64,000 nt of DNA from an uncultured Oscillospiraceae bacterium (GCA_944386845.1 CALXCP010000005.1:1-64000), one strand, 5' to 3'. Shown: positions 1 through 8,383, numbered from the stretch's first letter. The notes: generated by a model from the letters alone, not told the origin. Numbers and translations: made by a program.

Positions 1-224
1 TAGGTGGAGAACTGGGTGCCGAAGGCGGGGTCGTACCACCGCACCGCCTTGAGAAAGCCCAGGCAGCCCAGCTGGTACAGGTCCTCCCCCTCCACCCCCC
101 GGCCCCGGTAGCGGCGCACCACGCTCCAGATCAGGCCGCTGTTCTCCTCCAGCGCCTGCCGGCAGGCGCCGTCGTCCCCCTCCCGGGCGGCCTGGAGCAG
201 CTCGGGGGAGGACGGGGCGCTCAC
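1..224 (-). CDS. sigF: RNA polymerase sporulation sigma factor SigF, N-terminal part
   Basis: This is the start of the forespore-specific sigma factor that opens the first compartment-specific gene programme after asymmetric septation. The frame begins with GTG at 224, overlapping the TGA of spoIIAB by four bases (GTGA), and runs off the left edge after about 74 codons. The visible part reads as sigma-70 region 2, including NSGLIWSVVRRYRGRG and DLYQLGCLGFLKAVRWYD, which carry the core-binding and start of the -10 recognition helices. The tight overlap with spoIIAB fits translational coupling of sigma factor and anti-sigma factor. SigG shares this region, but the spoIIAA-spoIIAB context identifies SigF. 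Regions 3 and 4 are outside the window. Confidence 0.93.
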   Translation of the reverse strand, partial: MSAPSSPELLQAAREGDDGACRQALEENSGLIWSVVRRYRGRGVEGEDLYQLGCLGFLKAVRWYDPAFGTQFST

Positions 225-670
225 CGCCCGCCCCCCACCCGGAGGGCGATCCTCTTCCGCATGGTGACGGCGGTGCCCTTGCCCGGGGCCGAGCGCACCT
301 TCACGCTGTCCATGAAGCTCTCCATGATGGTGAAGCCCATCCCTGAGCGCTCCCCGCCGCCGGTGGTGAACATGGGGGTCCGGGCCTGTCCGATGTCCCC
401 GATGCCCACCCCCCAGTCCTTCACCTGGACCTCCACGGTGTTGTCCTCCAGCAGGCGCAGGCGCAGCAGCACCCGGCCCAGCCGGTCGGGATAGCCGTGG
501 ACGATGGAATTGGTCACGGCTTCGCTCACCGCCGTCTTGATGTCGTTGACCTCCTCCAGGGTTGGGTCCAGCTGGGCGGCGAAGCAGGCCGCCGCCGTCC
601 GGGCGAAGCCCTCGTTGGCCGAGCGGCTGAGGAAGCGCACCTCGGCGCTGTTGATCTCCTTGGTCGTCAT
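221..670 (-). CDS. spoIIAB: Anti-sigma F factor / serine kinase SpoIIAB
   Basis: SpoIIAB binds and holds SigF inactive, and phosphorylates SpoIIAA using ATP. The 149-residue protein has the normal family length and a complete GHKL ATPase fold. The N-box is EAVTNSIVHGY, followed by the nucleotide-binding loops DWGVGIGD and GERSGMGFTIME. A GGGGAGG ribosome site lies just upstream of the ATG at 670. It sits 16 bases after spoIIAA and overlaps sigF by four bases, the standard partner-switching order spoIIAA-spoIIAB-sigF. The identification is secure from both motifs and synteny. Confidence 0.96.
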   Translation of the reverse strand: MTTKEINSAEVRFLSRSANEGFARTAAACFAAQLDPTLEEVNDIKTAVSEAVTNSIVHGYPDRLGRVLLRLRLLEDNTVEVQVKDWGVGIGDIGQARTPMFTTGGGERSGMGFTIMESFMDSVKVRSAPGKGTAVTMRKRIALRVGGGR

Positions 671-686
671 ATGTACCTCCCCTTTC

Positions 687-992
687 TCACGCGAAGCGGA
701 TGAGCCGCTGCAGCCCGGCGGCCCGGAGCACCCGCCCCGCCTGGTCGGGGACGTTCACCACCGTGACGCCGCCCCCCTGCCGTCCCGCGCTCTGATAGGC
801 CCGGAGCAGCACCGCGATGCCCGAGCTGTCCATGAAGGACACGCCCCCCAGGTCCACCGTGATGTTCCGGGGGAGCACCGCCGCCATCTGCCGGTCCAGC
901 TCGGCCATGATCTGCCTGGCCCCGTGGTGGTCCACCTCCCCCGAGATGGTCACCGTCATGTTCCGGTCATGGCCGGTACACACCACCGCCAT
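687..992 (-). CDS. spoIIAA: Anti-anti-sigma F factor SpoIIAA
   Basis: SpoIIAA is the STAS-domain protein that, when dephosphorylated in the forespore by SpoIIE, frees SigF from SpoIIAB. The 101-residue length is typical. The phosphorylation motif MDSSGIAVLL lies at residues 54-63, and the second serine (Ser57) matches the Ser58 phosphosite of B. subtilis. GGAGGGG precedes the ATG at 992 with good spacing. It is the first gene of the operon. A clear sigma-H promoter could not be placed: an AGGAATTT stretch upstream resembles a sigma-H -35 element but no matching -10 was found. Confidence 0.95.
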   Translation of the reverse strand: MAVVCTGHDRNMTVTISGEVDHHGARQIMAELDRQMAAVLPRNITVDLGGVSFMDSSGIAVLLRAYQSAGRQGGGVTVVNVPDQAGRVLRAAGLQRLIRFA

Positions 993-1029
993 GCCATCCC
1001 CTCCTTCGTACCCGCCCCGCAGGGCAAAA

Positions 1030-1063
1030 AATTTCCGTGCATCCCCACGGATACACGGAAATT
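1030..1063 (-). terminator. Rho-independent terminator after the 1120-1659 gene
   Basis: Two 10-base arms (1030-1039 and 1054-1063, AATTTCCGTG / CACGGAAATT) form a stem. Read on the minus strand it is followed by a run of six T. It ends the upstream secreted-protein transcript just before the spoIIA operon. Because it sits only about 25 bases from the spoIIAA ribosome site, the spoIIA promoter must overlap or lie close to it. Confidence 0.7.
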
Positions 1064-1119
1064 ATAGTCAGGTGGCTCTGCTGTTTTTGGGAAATTCCTG
1101 TCGCCGGGCGGAAAAAACC

Positions 1120-1659
1120 TCACCGGACGGAATAGCCCCCCCGGGCCAGCACCTTGACGGTGCCGCTCTCCGCCGTCACCCACCGGTCCTCGATGGTGGC
1201 CATGTACAGGTGGTTGGTCTTCAGCGCCCCGCCGTCGTTCAGCGTGGTACCGTCGGTGCAGTCGATGAGGCCGGGGGAGGAGGACGCGCCGCAGGAGGCG
1301 CTGCCCACCCGAAGCATCACCTCGGCGCCGATCTCCAGGTCCAGCACCTGCCCCTCGGACAGGGTGACCACCGTGTAGTTGGCGTTGGCCGTCCCGGCGC
1401 CGCCGCCGGAAGACAGGGCCTGCTCCATCTCGTCGGAGTAGCCGTCGATGGCCTCGTTCAGGGCGGCCTCCAGCTCGTCCGCCTTGTCCGCCGCCTTCTG
1501 GTCCACCTGCTTCAGCGCATCGGGGAGGAAAGTCTGCTGCAGATAGCTCAGGGTAACCAGGGGGTCCTGGGCGGTGCCCCCCGAGGCGGCGGCCACCCCC
1601 GCCAGGCACAGGGCGGCGGCCAGCACGGCCGCCAGGACACGGAGCCTTTTCTTGTTCAT
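1120..1659 (-). CDS. Secreted protein of unknown function
   Basis: I do not recognise a family with confidence. The 179-residue product begins with a basic N-terminus (MNKKRLR) and a hydrophobic segment over roughly residues 6-25 ending near AAASGG, which reads as a Sec signal peptide. An acidic, helical middle part (about residues 35-80, rich in Ala, Asp, Glu) is followed by a Gly/Ser linker and a C-terminal region of alternating hydrophobic residues likely to be beta structure. Two cysteines (SASCG and IDCTD) could form a disulphide outside the cell. It is separated from mazF by a hairpin and from spoIIAA by a terminator, so it is probably a single-gene unit. A role at the cell surface or in sporulation would be a guess. 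Confidence 0.75.
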   Translation of the reverse strand: MNKKRLRVLAAVLAAALCLAGVAAASGGTAQDPLVTLSYLQQTFLPDALKQVDQKAADKADELEAALNEAIDGYSDEMEQALSSGGGAGTANANYTVVTLSEGQVLDLEIGAEVMLRVGSASCGASSSPGLIDCTDGTTLNDGGALKTNHLYMATIEDRWVTAESGTVKVLARGGYSVR

Positions 1660-1700
1660 CTTATGTACCGTCCTTTCGCGCCGGCCTCCCCGGGAGGGGA

Positions 1701-1722
1701 CGGGGCGGCCTGGGCCGCCCCG
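1701..1722 (-). terminator. G+C-rich hairpin downstream of mazF
   Basis: A perfect 10-base inverted repeat (CGGGGCGGCC with its complement, two-base gap) lies 16 bases after the mazF stop. There is no T-run, so termination is plausible but not certain. Confidence 0.45.
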
Positions 1723-1737
1723 CCGGGCCGGCTCTGT

Positions 1738-2112
1738 TCAGATCAGAGTCTCAGGGTGCAGGCCAAAGCTCACGGCGATGGCGTTGTCCACCTGGTGCAT
1801 CAGCGGCTCGTCCAGCCGCCCCATGTGCTCCCGCAGCCGTCTCTTGTCCAATGTACGGATCTGCTCCAGCAGGATGACTGAGTCCTTGGGCAGGCCATAC
1901 CGCATGGCCGACAGGGAGATGTGGGTGGGCAGGCGGGCCTTGCCCGTCTGAGAGGTGATGGCGGCGGCGATGACGGTGGGGCTGTGGCGGTTGCCGGTGT
2001 CGTTCTGGACGATGAGCACCGGGCGCACGCCCCCCTGCTCGCTGCCCACCACGGGGCTCAGATCGGCGTAGAAGATATCCCCTCGTTTCACGCTGTTGTC
2101 CACATGCTTCAC
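1738..2112 (-). CDS. ndoA: Type II toxin endoribonuclease MazF/EndoA (PemK family)
   Basis: This is a MazF/PemK-fold mRNA interferase that cleaves single-stranded RNA at short sequences. The family signature is clear: [20 protein letters not shown] and [10 protein letters not shown] near the N-terminus, and [13 protein letters not shown] in the C-terminal half. The 124-residue length is close to EndoA (116). The GTG at 2110-2112 sits almost on top of its GGAG, so the GTG at 2103, about ten bases after GGAG and giving VDNSVKRGD, is a good alternative. It follows the alanine racemase gene, the classical alr-ndoAI-ndoA setting, but the 180 bases between them cannot encode the roughly 90-residue EndoAI antitoxin, so the toxin appears orphaned here. 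Confidence 0.93.
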   Translation of the reverse strand: MKHVDNSVKRGDIFYADLSPVVGSEQGGVRPVLIVQNDTGNRHSPTVIAAAITSQTGKARLPTHISLSAMRYGLPKDSVILLEQIRTLDKRRLREHMGRLDEPLMHQVDNAIAVSFGLHPETLI

Positions 2113-2291
2113 ACTCCGCCGGAATGATAGTCAGTCCTCCGGGGAACTCCCCGGGCCGGGCTCACTATGATTTTCCCACGGGGCGGCGGGGTTTATACCC
2201 GCTGCCGGAAAAACACCCCGGCCGCCCCTTCCGGCCGGACGCAGGGCGTCCCGCGCTCACTCCATCCTATGCCCCGCGCCGGGGCGGCGTG

Positions 2292-3416
2292 TCACCGCAG
2301 ATACACCCGGGGCACCCGGGGGGAGACGGCGCACAGCAGCTCATAGGGGATGGTCCCGGCGAGGGCGGCGGCCTCCTCCAAAGGGACGTGGGCGCCGAAC
2401 ACCTCCACCTCGTCCCCCGGCGCCACGCCCGGGATGTCGGTGACGTCCACCATGCACATGTCCATGCAGATGCGGCCCAGCACCGGGGCCAGCTCCCCCC
2501 GCACCCGGACGTGCCAGCGGTCGGACAGGGCCCGGAACAGCCCGTCCCCGTACCCAATGGGCAGGGTGGCCACCACGCTGTCCCGGTCCAGCACCCGGGT
2601 GCAGCCGTAGCTCACCGGGGTGCCCGCCGGCACCGGGCGGACGTAGGCCGCCCGGGTCTTCAGGGTCATCACCGGCCGCAGGTCCGCCTTCCCCCGGCAG
2701 CCCTCGTCGGGCAGATGGCCGTACAGGGCGATGCCCGGGCGCACCATGTCCAGATGGGTCCAGGGATAGTGTATCACAGCGGCGGCCGCCGCGCAATGGC
2801 GCAGGGGAAATTCCCGCCCTTTTCCTCTCAGCGCGTCGGTGAGGGCGGTGAACCGGGCGAACTGCTCCCGGGTGAAGCCCTCATCCCCGTCGGCGTTGGC
2901 GAAGTGGGTGAAGATGCCCTCGGGCTCCAGCCCCGGCAGGGCTCAGACCCGCAGGATGGCCCGGACGCTGTCCTCCAGCTCTCCCTCCCGGGCGGGAAAG
3001 CCCAGGCGGCTCATGCCGGTGTCCGCCTTGATGTGGACCTTCACCCGCCGGCCCGCCGCCATGGCCGCCGCTGACAGGGCCTCCGCCCCCGCCTCCTCAA
3101 AGACGGTGACCGTGGCCCCCAGCTCCACCGCCAGGGGCAGCTCCCCCGGGGGGACCGCCCCCAGGATCAGGATGGGGCTCCCGATCCCCGCCCGGCGCAG
3201 CTGGGCGGCCTCCTCCACGCAGGCCACCGCCAGGTAGTCCGCCCCCAGCTCCTCCAGCGTCCGGGCCACCTCCACCGCCCCGTGGCCGTAGGCGTTGGCC
3301 TTCACCAGCCCCATGAAGCGGCAGCCCGCCGGGGTCAGGGCCCGCAGGGCCCGGTAGTTGTGCTCCAGGCTGGGCAGGGAGATCTCCGCCCAGGTCCTCA
3401 TCTGTGTCGTGTCCAT
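2292..3416 (-). pseudogene. alr: Alanine racemase frame interrupted by an in-frame TGA
   Basis: Alanine racemase interconverts L- and D-alanine for peptidoglycan using PLP. The reading frame spans 375 codons, the normal family size, in a single frame. It has the PLP lysine at residue 39 (GLVKANAYGHG) and the catalytic tyrosine region PVSYGCTRVL in the second half, but codon 158 (2943-2945) is TGA. Downstream the frame continues as good Alr sequence (ALPGLEPEGIFTHFA), so no other lesion is needed to explain it. Related proteins often have cysteine before ALPGL, so a TGC-to-TGA change is the simplest reading. It could be a real nonsense mutation, a sequencing error, or tolerated readthrough. 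If truly broken, another racemase must supply D-alanine, and I see none in this window. Confidence 0.85.
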
Positions 3417-3440
3417 GTCTCCTCGGTCTCCTCTTTCGTG

Positions 3441-4031
3441 TCAGCCTGTCTCCGTTTCCCGCTCGAAGTCAGTGAGCTCACAGCGGATGACCATCCGGCC
3501 GTCCTGGTACAGCTCCCCCCGGAGCAGGTCCCCCTCCGGGCCGAACCAGAGGCTGGCCTCCGCCCCGACGCCCGGGCTGGCCTCCGGGTCCCGGTAGTCC
3601 ACCCGGAAGACGGCGCCGTCCTCCTCCCTGCCGCAGCTGTCGCTGAAGCCCCGGGCCGCCCGGTCCAGCAGGGCGGGCAGGGCGCTGAGGGGGGAGAGCC
3701 CGTCGGGGGACAGCGCCCCCGTCTCCAGCTCCGCCCCGTCGTAGGACAGGGTGGTCTCCCCCTCCGCCGCCCGGGCGGTGACCTCCGCCACCTCCTCCGG
3801 GGCGGTGACGGTCAGGGTGAGCGCCCCGTCCTTCAGGCTGAACTCCACGGTGTACTCGTACACCCGGCGGCCGTAGTCCGCCGTGAGTTCCGCCGTGCCG
3901 GAGCAGGCCGTCAGGGCGGCGTACTCCTCCCGCAGGGCCTGGACCCGGTCCAGGTCGGCCCTCCCCCCGGCGCAGCCGCACAGCAGCAGCGCCGGGGCCA
4001 TCATCAGTGCGCACAGCGTCCGTCCGCGCAC
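3441..4031 (-). CDS. Putative lipoprotein, unknown function
   Basis: The 196-residue product starts at GTG 4031, ten bases after AGGAGG, which itself follows the stop of the NAD(P)HX repair gene. A short hydrophobic segment ends in the lipobox LCGC (ALLLCGCAGG), indicating lipid attachment and export. The mature part alternates beta-like segments such as TAELTADYGRRVYEYTVEFS and LTLTVTAPEEVAEVTA. It resembles the outer-membrane-lipoprotein-sorting (LolA/LolB-like) or YcdB style of beta-sheet lipoproteins, but this is only a fold impression. The gene lies between nnr and alr with short spacers, an arrangement common in clostridia, which suggests co-transcription from the promoter at 5716-5744. 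Confidence 0.75.
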   Translation of the reverse strand: MRGRTLCALMMAPALLLCGCAGGRADLDRVQALREEYAALTACSGTAELTADYGRRVYEYTVEFSLKDGALTLTVTAPEEVAEVTARAAEGETTLSYDGAELETGALSPDGLSPLSALPALLDRAARGFSDSCGREEDGAVFRVDYRDPEASPGVGAEASLWFGPEGDLLRGELYQDGRMVIRCELTDFERETETG

Positions 4032-4045
4032 GATGTCCGTTCCTC

Positions 4046-5683
4046 CTATCTCTCCCCCAGCACCGTCCGGAAGGCCTGGGGCAGCGTCTCGACCAGGTCG
4101 GTGGGCAGCATCCCCCACTCCCCCAGACGGGCGGCGCACAGGTCGCCCGCCAGGCCGTGGAGATACACCCCCGCCGCCGCCGCCAGGAAGGGGTCCATCC
4201 CCCGCCCCAGCAGGGCCAGGATCACCCCGGACAGCACGTCGCCGCTGCCACCCTTGGCCATGCCGGAGTTGCCGGTGGTGTTCACCAGCGCCCGGCCGTC
4301 GGGGGCGGCGGTGATGGTGCTGTGCCCCTTGAGCACCAGCACGTAGCGGTGCCTCCGGGCGAAGTCCCGGGCGGCCCCCAGCCTGTCCCCGCCGGACAGG
4401 TCGCCCCCCAGCCGGGCGAACTCCCCGTCGTGGGGGGTGAGCACCAGAGGGGCCTCCCGCTGATCCACCATATCCATATGCGCCGCCGCGGCGTTTAGAC
4501 CGTCGGCGTCCAGCACCAGGGGACAGGCGGCCTTCTCCAGCATCCCGAGGGTCAGCTCCTCCACCGCCGCCCCCCGGCCCAGGCCGGGGCCCAGCAGGGC
4601 GGCGTCACAGCCGGACGACCGCTCCAGGACAGCGGGCAGCGCCCGGGCGGACAGCTGTCCCCCTTCCCCGGGCAGGGGCCGGGGCATCACCTCGTCGCAC
4701 TTCACCGCCACCACGGGGTAGGCGTCCTCGGGCACGTCCAGGTAGACCAGCCCCGCTCCGCTCCGGGCGGCCGCCCGGGTGGCCAGCACCGGGGCGCCGG
4801 TGTAGCCCACGCTGCCCGCCAGGGCGTAGACCCTGCCGAAGGTGCCCTTGTGTCCGTCCGCCGGCCGGGGGGGCAGCCAGGCGCGCACCATATCCCCGGT
4901 CACCGCCTCCACCGAAAGCTCCTCCGCCCCGACGACGTCGGGGGGGATGCCGATGTCCCACACCCGGACCTTCCCGGCCCGGAGGGCGCCGTCCCCCACG
5001 AACAGACCGATCTTGGCCAGGGAGAAGGTGACGGTGAGGTCGGCCCACACCGCCTCCCCCAGCACCCGGCCAGTGTCCGCCTCCACCCCGGAGGGCAGGT
5101 CGGCGGCCACCACCTTCGCCTCGGAGCGGTCGATGAGCCGGGCGGCGGAGGCCGCCGGCTCCCGCAGGGCGGAGCGCAGCCCCACCCCAAACAGGGCGTC
5201 CACGATGACGTCGGCCCCGAGGGCAAAGGCGGTCTGCCCCCCGTCGCCGGGGTCGAAGTCCTCAAGGGTCCCCCCCATGGCCTCCAGCCGCCGGGCCATC
5301 TCCCGGTGGTCGTCGGTGAGCTTGTCCCGGCTGCCCGTCAGGAACACCCGGACCTGCCAGCCCTCCCGGAGGAGGATGCCGGCGGCGGCGGTGCCGTCCC
5401 CGCCGTTGTTGCCCGGCCCCACGAAGACGGCGGCCCGCCTCACCCCGCCGGGGACGTTCCGGCGGAAGGGAAAGACCCCCTGGCCGGTGATCACCTCGCC
5501 CCTGGCCTCCGGGAGGTACAGGCTCTTTTCCCTTCCGGTCTCCAGCCGCTCCTCCGCCAGCTCCCGGACCGCGTCGGCCACGCCCTCCGCCGCCCGCTCC
5601 ATGAGGGTCAGCGAGGGGATGCCCCGCTCCCGGATGGCCCGCTGGTCCATCCGCTTCATCTGTTCCGCCGTGGCCAGCAGCAT
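4046..5683 (-). CDS. nnr: Bifunctional NAD(P)H-hydrate epimerase / ADP-dependent NAD(P)H-hydrate dehydratase
   Basis: This enzyme repairs hydrated NAD(P)H (NADHX/NADPHX). The N-terminal YjeF_N domain epimerises the R form to the S form, and the C-terminal ribokinase-like domain dehydrates it using ADP. The 545-residue length fits the fused form. The epimerase domain shows GPGNNGGDG (about residues 92-100) and VDALFGVGL. The dehydratase domain shows PRPADGHKGTFGRVYALAGS, LTPHDGEFARL and the catalytic-loop motif KGGSGDVLSG. An internal stretch after residue 50 (GREKSLYLPEARGEVITGQG) looks like a small insertion in the epimerase domain. A consensus promoter precedes it, making it the first gene of the nnr-lipoprotein-alr(-mazF) unit. 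Confidence 0.95.
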   Translation of the reverse strand: MLLATAEQMKRMDQRAIRERGIPSLTLMERAAEGVADAVRELAEERLETGREKSLYLPEARGEVITGQGVFPFRRNVPGGVRRAAVFVGPGNNGGDGTAAAGILLREGWQVRVFLTGSRDKLTDDHREMARRLEAMGGTLEDFDPGDGGQTAFALGADVIVDALFGVGLRSALREPAASAARLIDRSEAKVVAADLPSGVEADTGRVLGEAVWADLTVTFSLAKIGLFVGDGALRAGKVRVWDIGIPPDVVGAEELSVEAVTGDMVRAWLPPRPADGHKGTFGRVYALAGSVGYTGAPVLATRAAARSGAGLVYLDVPEDAYPVVAVKCDEVMPRPLPGEGGQLSARALPAVLERSSGCDAALLGPGLGRGAAVEELTLGMLEKAACPLVLDADGLNAAAAHMDMVDQREAPLVLTPHDGEFARLGGDLSGGDRLGAARDFARRHRYVLVLKGHSTITAAPDGRALVNTTGNSGMAKGGSGDVLSGVILALLGRGMDPFLAAAAGVYLHGLAGDLCAARLGEWGMLPTDLVETLPQAFRTVLGER

Positions 5684-5715
5684 ATCTCGCCGCTCCCTTC
5701 CTGTCAGTTGCCCCT

Positions 5716-5744
5716 ATTATAGCTTTTGCCGGCGGGAAAGTAAA
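5716..5744 (-). promoter_or_regulatory. Sigma-A promoter of the nnr operon
   Basis: On the minus strand TTTACT (5744-5739), a 17-base spacer and TATAAT (5721-5716) lie about 35 bases upstream of the nnr start codon. Confidence 0.75.
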
Positions 5745-5790
5745 CAGGGACAGGGGAGAAATGTGGAGCCCGCTCCCGCCCCGGTAAACG

Positions 5791-5824
5791 GACAGGAGCG
5801 GCCGCCGAAGCGGCCGCTCCTGTC
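5791..5824 (-). terminator. Perfect 15-base-pair hairpin after the MATE gene
   Basis: Arms 5791-5805 and 5810-5824 are perfectly complementary around a four-base loop. The hairpin abuts the MATE stop codon at 5825. The T-run on the minus strand is weak. Confidence 0.7.
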
Positions 5825-7186
5825 TCAGTCAGAGGAGAGGTCTCTGGTGTGGCGCCTCACCCATTTCCAGCGGTAGATGTGGATGGTGACGGGGATGGCC
5901 TTGTACAGCTGATCCCACTTGAGCAGGAAGAAGACCACCGCCGGGGGCGCGTCGAAGACGAAGGCGGCCAGGGCGGCTCCGGGGACCACGATGAGCCACA
6001 TGCTGAACAGGTTCAGCATACCGCTGAACTTGGTGTCCCCGCCGCCCCGGATGATGCCCGTGTCGCTGGACATCTGATAGGCGGTGCCGATCACCGTGAT
6101 GGACAGGATGGTCATGAACTGCACGGCCAGCGCCCGGGACTCCGGGGCCAGCTGGTAGAGGGCGAGCACCGGCTCCCGCACCAGGAAGAGCACCGCCCCG
6201 GTGCACAGGCCGATAGCGATGTACATGACCTGGAAGGTGTGGACCATGGGCTTGATCTGGTCCAGCCCCTTCCCCTCCCCCACCGCCCGGCCCATCATGA
6301 CGCCGGTGGCGCTGGCTGAGCCGTAGCACACCACCGAGACGATCTGGAACAGCACGGTGGCGATGAAGTTGGCGGCGATGGCCGCCTGCCCCATGTGGCC
6401 CAGGATGCCCGTCTGCACCATCTGGGCGATGCCCCACTGTCCCTGGCTGATGAACACGGGCAGGGAGACCCGGGTGTAGTCCCGGAAAAAGGAGTGGTCC
6501 ACGAAGACCAGCTTTTTGAAGGTGAGGTGCAGCTTGTCCTCCCGGTACTTCAAAAACCACAGCACGATGAGCAGCTCCACCGTCCGGGAGATCAGGGTGG
6601 CCGCCGCCGCCCCCACCACCCCCAGCTCGGGGAAGCCGAAGTTGCCGTAGATGAGGCAGTAGTTGCCCACGATGTTGATGCACAGGGTGGAGGCCGAGAT
6701 GACATACCCGATGCGCACGATGCCCACCGAGCGGAGGGAGGAGACCAGGATGTTGGTGATGCCGAAGATGGGGTAGGTGAAGCACACCACCCGCAGGTAG
6801 CGGGCCCCCTCGGCGATGACGGCCTCCTCGTTGGTGAGCAGGCCCAGCAGCCACTCCGGGGCGAGGAAGGCCACCGCGAACATCAGGCAGGCCATGGCCA
6901 GCCCGATCCGCAGGGCGATGCCGACGATGTGGGGGATGACCTCCACCCGGCCCTTGCCCCAGTACTGGGAGCCCAGCACCACCGCCCCCTCCCCGGCCCC
7001 CACCACCAGCATCTGGAGCAGGAACTGGATCTGATTGCACAGCCCGGTCCCCGACATGGAGATCTCGCTGTAGCCGCCCACCATCACGTTGTCGGCCAGG
7101 TTCACGCTGTAGGCCAGCAGGTTCTGCAGGGCGATGGAGAAGGTGAGCAGGAAGAAGGTGCGGAAGAACTGCCGGTCCTTAACCAT
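5825..7186 (-). CDS. MATE family multidrug/metabolite exporter
   Basis: This is a 453-residue polytopic membrane protein of the multi-antimicrobial extrusion family, which exports cationic drugs or metabolites using a Na+ or H+ gradient. The length matches the family (about 450) and the sequence shows about 12 hydrophobic segments in two homologous halves. Family-like stretches include the N-terminal LLAYSVNLADNVMVGGYSE, the G-S-Q-Y segment VVLGSQYWGKGR and the second-half MMGRAVGEGK. The start overlaps the upstream dehydrogenase gene by eight bases, so the two are translated from one message driven by the promoter at 8291-8319. The pairing with a decarboxylating hydroxyacid dehydrogenase gives no direct clue to substrate. 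Confidence 0.9.
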   Translation of the reverse strand: MVKDRQFFRTFFLLTFSIALQNLLAYSVNLADNVMVGGYSEISMSGTGLCNQIQFLLQMLVVGAGEGAVVLGSQYWGKGRVEVIPHIVGIALRIGLAMACLMFAVAFLAPEWLLGLLTNEEAVIAEGARYLRVVCFTYPIFGITNILVSSLRSVGIVRIGYVISASTLCINIVGNYCLIYGNFGFPELGVVGAAAATLISRTVELLIVLWFLKYREDKLHLTFKKLVFVDHSFFRDYTRVSLPVFISQGQWGIAQMVQTGILGHMGQAAIAANFIATVLFQIVSVVCYGSASATGVMMGRAVGEGKGLDQIKPMVHTFQVMYIAIGLCTGAVLFLVREPVLALYQLAPESRALAVQFMTILSITVIGTAYQMSSDTGIIRGGGDTKFSGMLNLFSMWLIVVPGAALAAFVFDAPPAVVFFLLKWDQLYKAIPVTIHIYRWKWVRRHTRDLSSD

Positions 7187-8243
7187 GGAGCCTGGCCACC
7201 ACCGCGTCGCCCACCTGGGAGGTGGAGGCGGTGCCGCCCATGTCGGGGGTGAGGATCTTGCCCTCCACCATCAGCTCCTCCAGGATGTCCACGAGCCGCC
7301 TGCCCCAGGTCTCGTGGCCGAAGAAGTCCAGCATCTGGCTGGCCGACCAGACGGTGGCCATGGGGTTGGAGATGCCCCTGCCGGCGATGTCGGGGGCGGA
7401 GCCGTGGATGGGCTCGAACATGGAGGGGAACTTCCGCTCCGGGTTCAGGTTGGCCCCGGCGGCCAGCCCCATGCCCCCGGAGATGGCGGCCCCCAGGTCG
7501 GTGAGGATGTCGCCGAACAGGTTGGAGGTGACCACGATCTGGAAGCGGCCCGGGTCCTTCACCATGAACATGCTGGCGGCGTCCACCAGGTAGGAGTGGG
7601 TCTCCACGTCGGGGTAGTCCTTCCCCACCTCGGCAAAGATCTGGTCCCAAAACACCATGGAGTAGTTCAGGGCGTTGCCCTTGCTGATGCTGGTGAGGGT
7701 CTTGCCCTCCTTCCGGGCCAACTCGAAGGCGTAGCGGATGACCCGTTCGCACCCGTGGCGGGAGAAGACGCCGTTCTGGATCACCGTCTCATAGGGGGTG
7801 TCCCTGTACAGCCAGGCCCCCGAGCCGGCGTACTCCCCCTCGCTGTTCTCCCGGATGAAGGTCATGTCGATGTCCTCCCGGCGCACGTCCTTCAGGGGGC
7901 AGGGGGCGCCCCGGAGCAGCTTCACCGGGCGCAGGTTGATGTACTGGTCGAAGCTCTTGCGGATGACCAGCAGCAGGTCCCACAGGGAGATGTGGTCGGG
8001 GACGCCGGGGTAGCCCACGGCGCCCAGGAAGATGGCGTCGAACCGGGAGAGCTGCTGGATGCCGTCCTCGGGCATCATGCGGCCGTGCTCCAGGTAGTAC
8101 TGGCAGCCCCAGGGGAAGTGGGTGAACTCGAATCGGAAGCCGCCGTCCAGCGCCGCCACAGCGTTGAGCACCTTGACCCCCTCGGCGATGACCTCGGGGC
8201 CCACGCCGTCCCCGGCGATGACCGCGATCTTGTGTACCTGCAT
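7179..8243 (-). CDS. NAD-dependent decarboxylating dehydrogenase, tartrate / D-malate / isopropylmalate dehydrogenase family
   Basis: The 354-residue protein belongs to the isocitrate/isopropylmalate dehydrogenase family, which oxidises and decarboxylates 2-hydroxy acids with NAD+ and a divalent metal. Family motifs are GDGVGPEVIAEG at the N-terminus, FIRENSEGEYAG in the substrate loop, the metal-site aspartates around SNLFGDILTDLGAAISGGMG, and the NAD-site FEPIHGSAPDIAG. The RENSEGEY form and the overall length fit the tartrate/D-malate (TtuC/DmlA) group better than LeuB, and no leu genes adjoin. Substrate assignment is therefore an inference. It has its own sigma-A promoter and is followed, overlapping, by the MATE gene. 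Confidence 0.85.
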   Translation of the reverse strand: MQVHKIAVIAGDGVGPEVIAEGVKVLNAVAALDGGFRFEFTHFPWGCQYYLEHGRMMPEDGIQQLSRFDAIFLGAVGYPGVPDHISLWDLLLVIRKSFDQYINLRPVKLLRGAPCPLKDVRREDIDMTFIRENSEGEYAGSGAWLYRDTPYETVIQNGVFSRHGCERVIRYAFELARKEGKTLTSISKGNALNYSMVFWDQIFAEVGKDYPDVETHSYLVDAASMFMVKDPGRFQIVVTSNLFGDILTDLGAAISGGMGLAAGANLNPERKFPSMFEPIHGSAPDIAGRGISNPMATVWSASQMLDFFGHETWGRRLVDILEELMVEGKILTPDMGGTASTSQVGDAVVARLHG

Positions 8244-8290
8244 GGTGGATCACTCCTTATTCTCAATGGTGGGAAATCACAGCGCCCTTT

Positions 8291-8319
8291 ATTGTATGCC
8301 CTTCGGCGGCATCCGTCAA
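8291..8319 (-). promoter_or_regulatory. Sigma-A promoter of the dehydrogenase-MATE unit
   Basis: On the minus strand TTGACG (8319-8314), a 17-base spacer and TACAAT (8296-8291) form a near-consensus promoter about 48 bases before the start codon at 8243. Confidence 0.8.
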
Positions 8320-8352
8320 GAAAAAGCGGGGCATGGGGCTGTGCGGAAAAGC

Positions 8353-8383
8353 GGCGGCCCCCGGGAGTCTCCCGAAGGCCGCC
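8353..8383 (-). terminator. Terminator of the xpaC-telA-TPM operon
   Basis: Arms GGCGGCC (8353-8359) and GGCCGCC (8377-8383) enclose a second stem (CGGGA/TCCCG). On the minus strand the hairpin is followed by GCTTTTCC. It lies about 20 bases after the stop at 8403. Confidence 0.7.

Noticed and set aside
2943..2945. TGA in alanine racemase as a selenocysteine codon
   Set aside because: Alanine racemases are not known selenoproteins, the position is not catalytic, and no convincing SECIS-like hairpin is evident beyond generic GC pairing. A nonsense change or base error is simpler.
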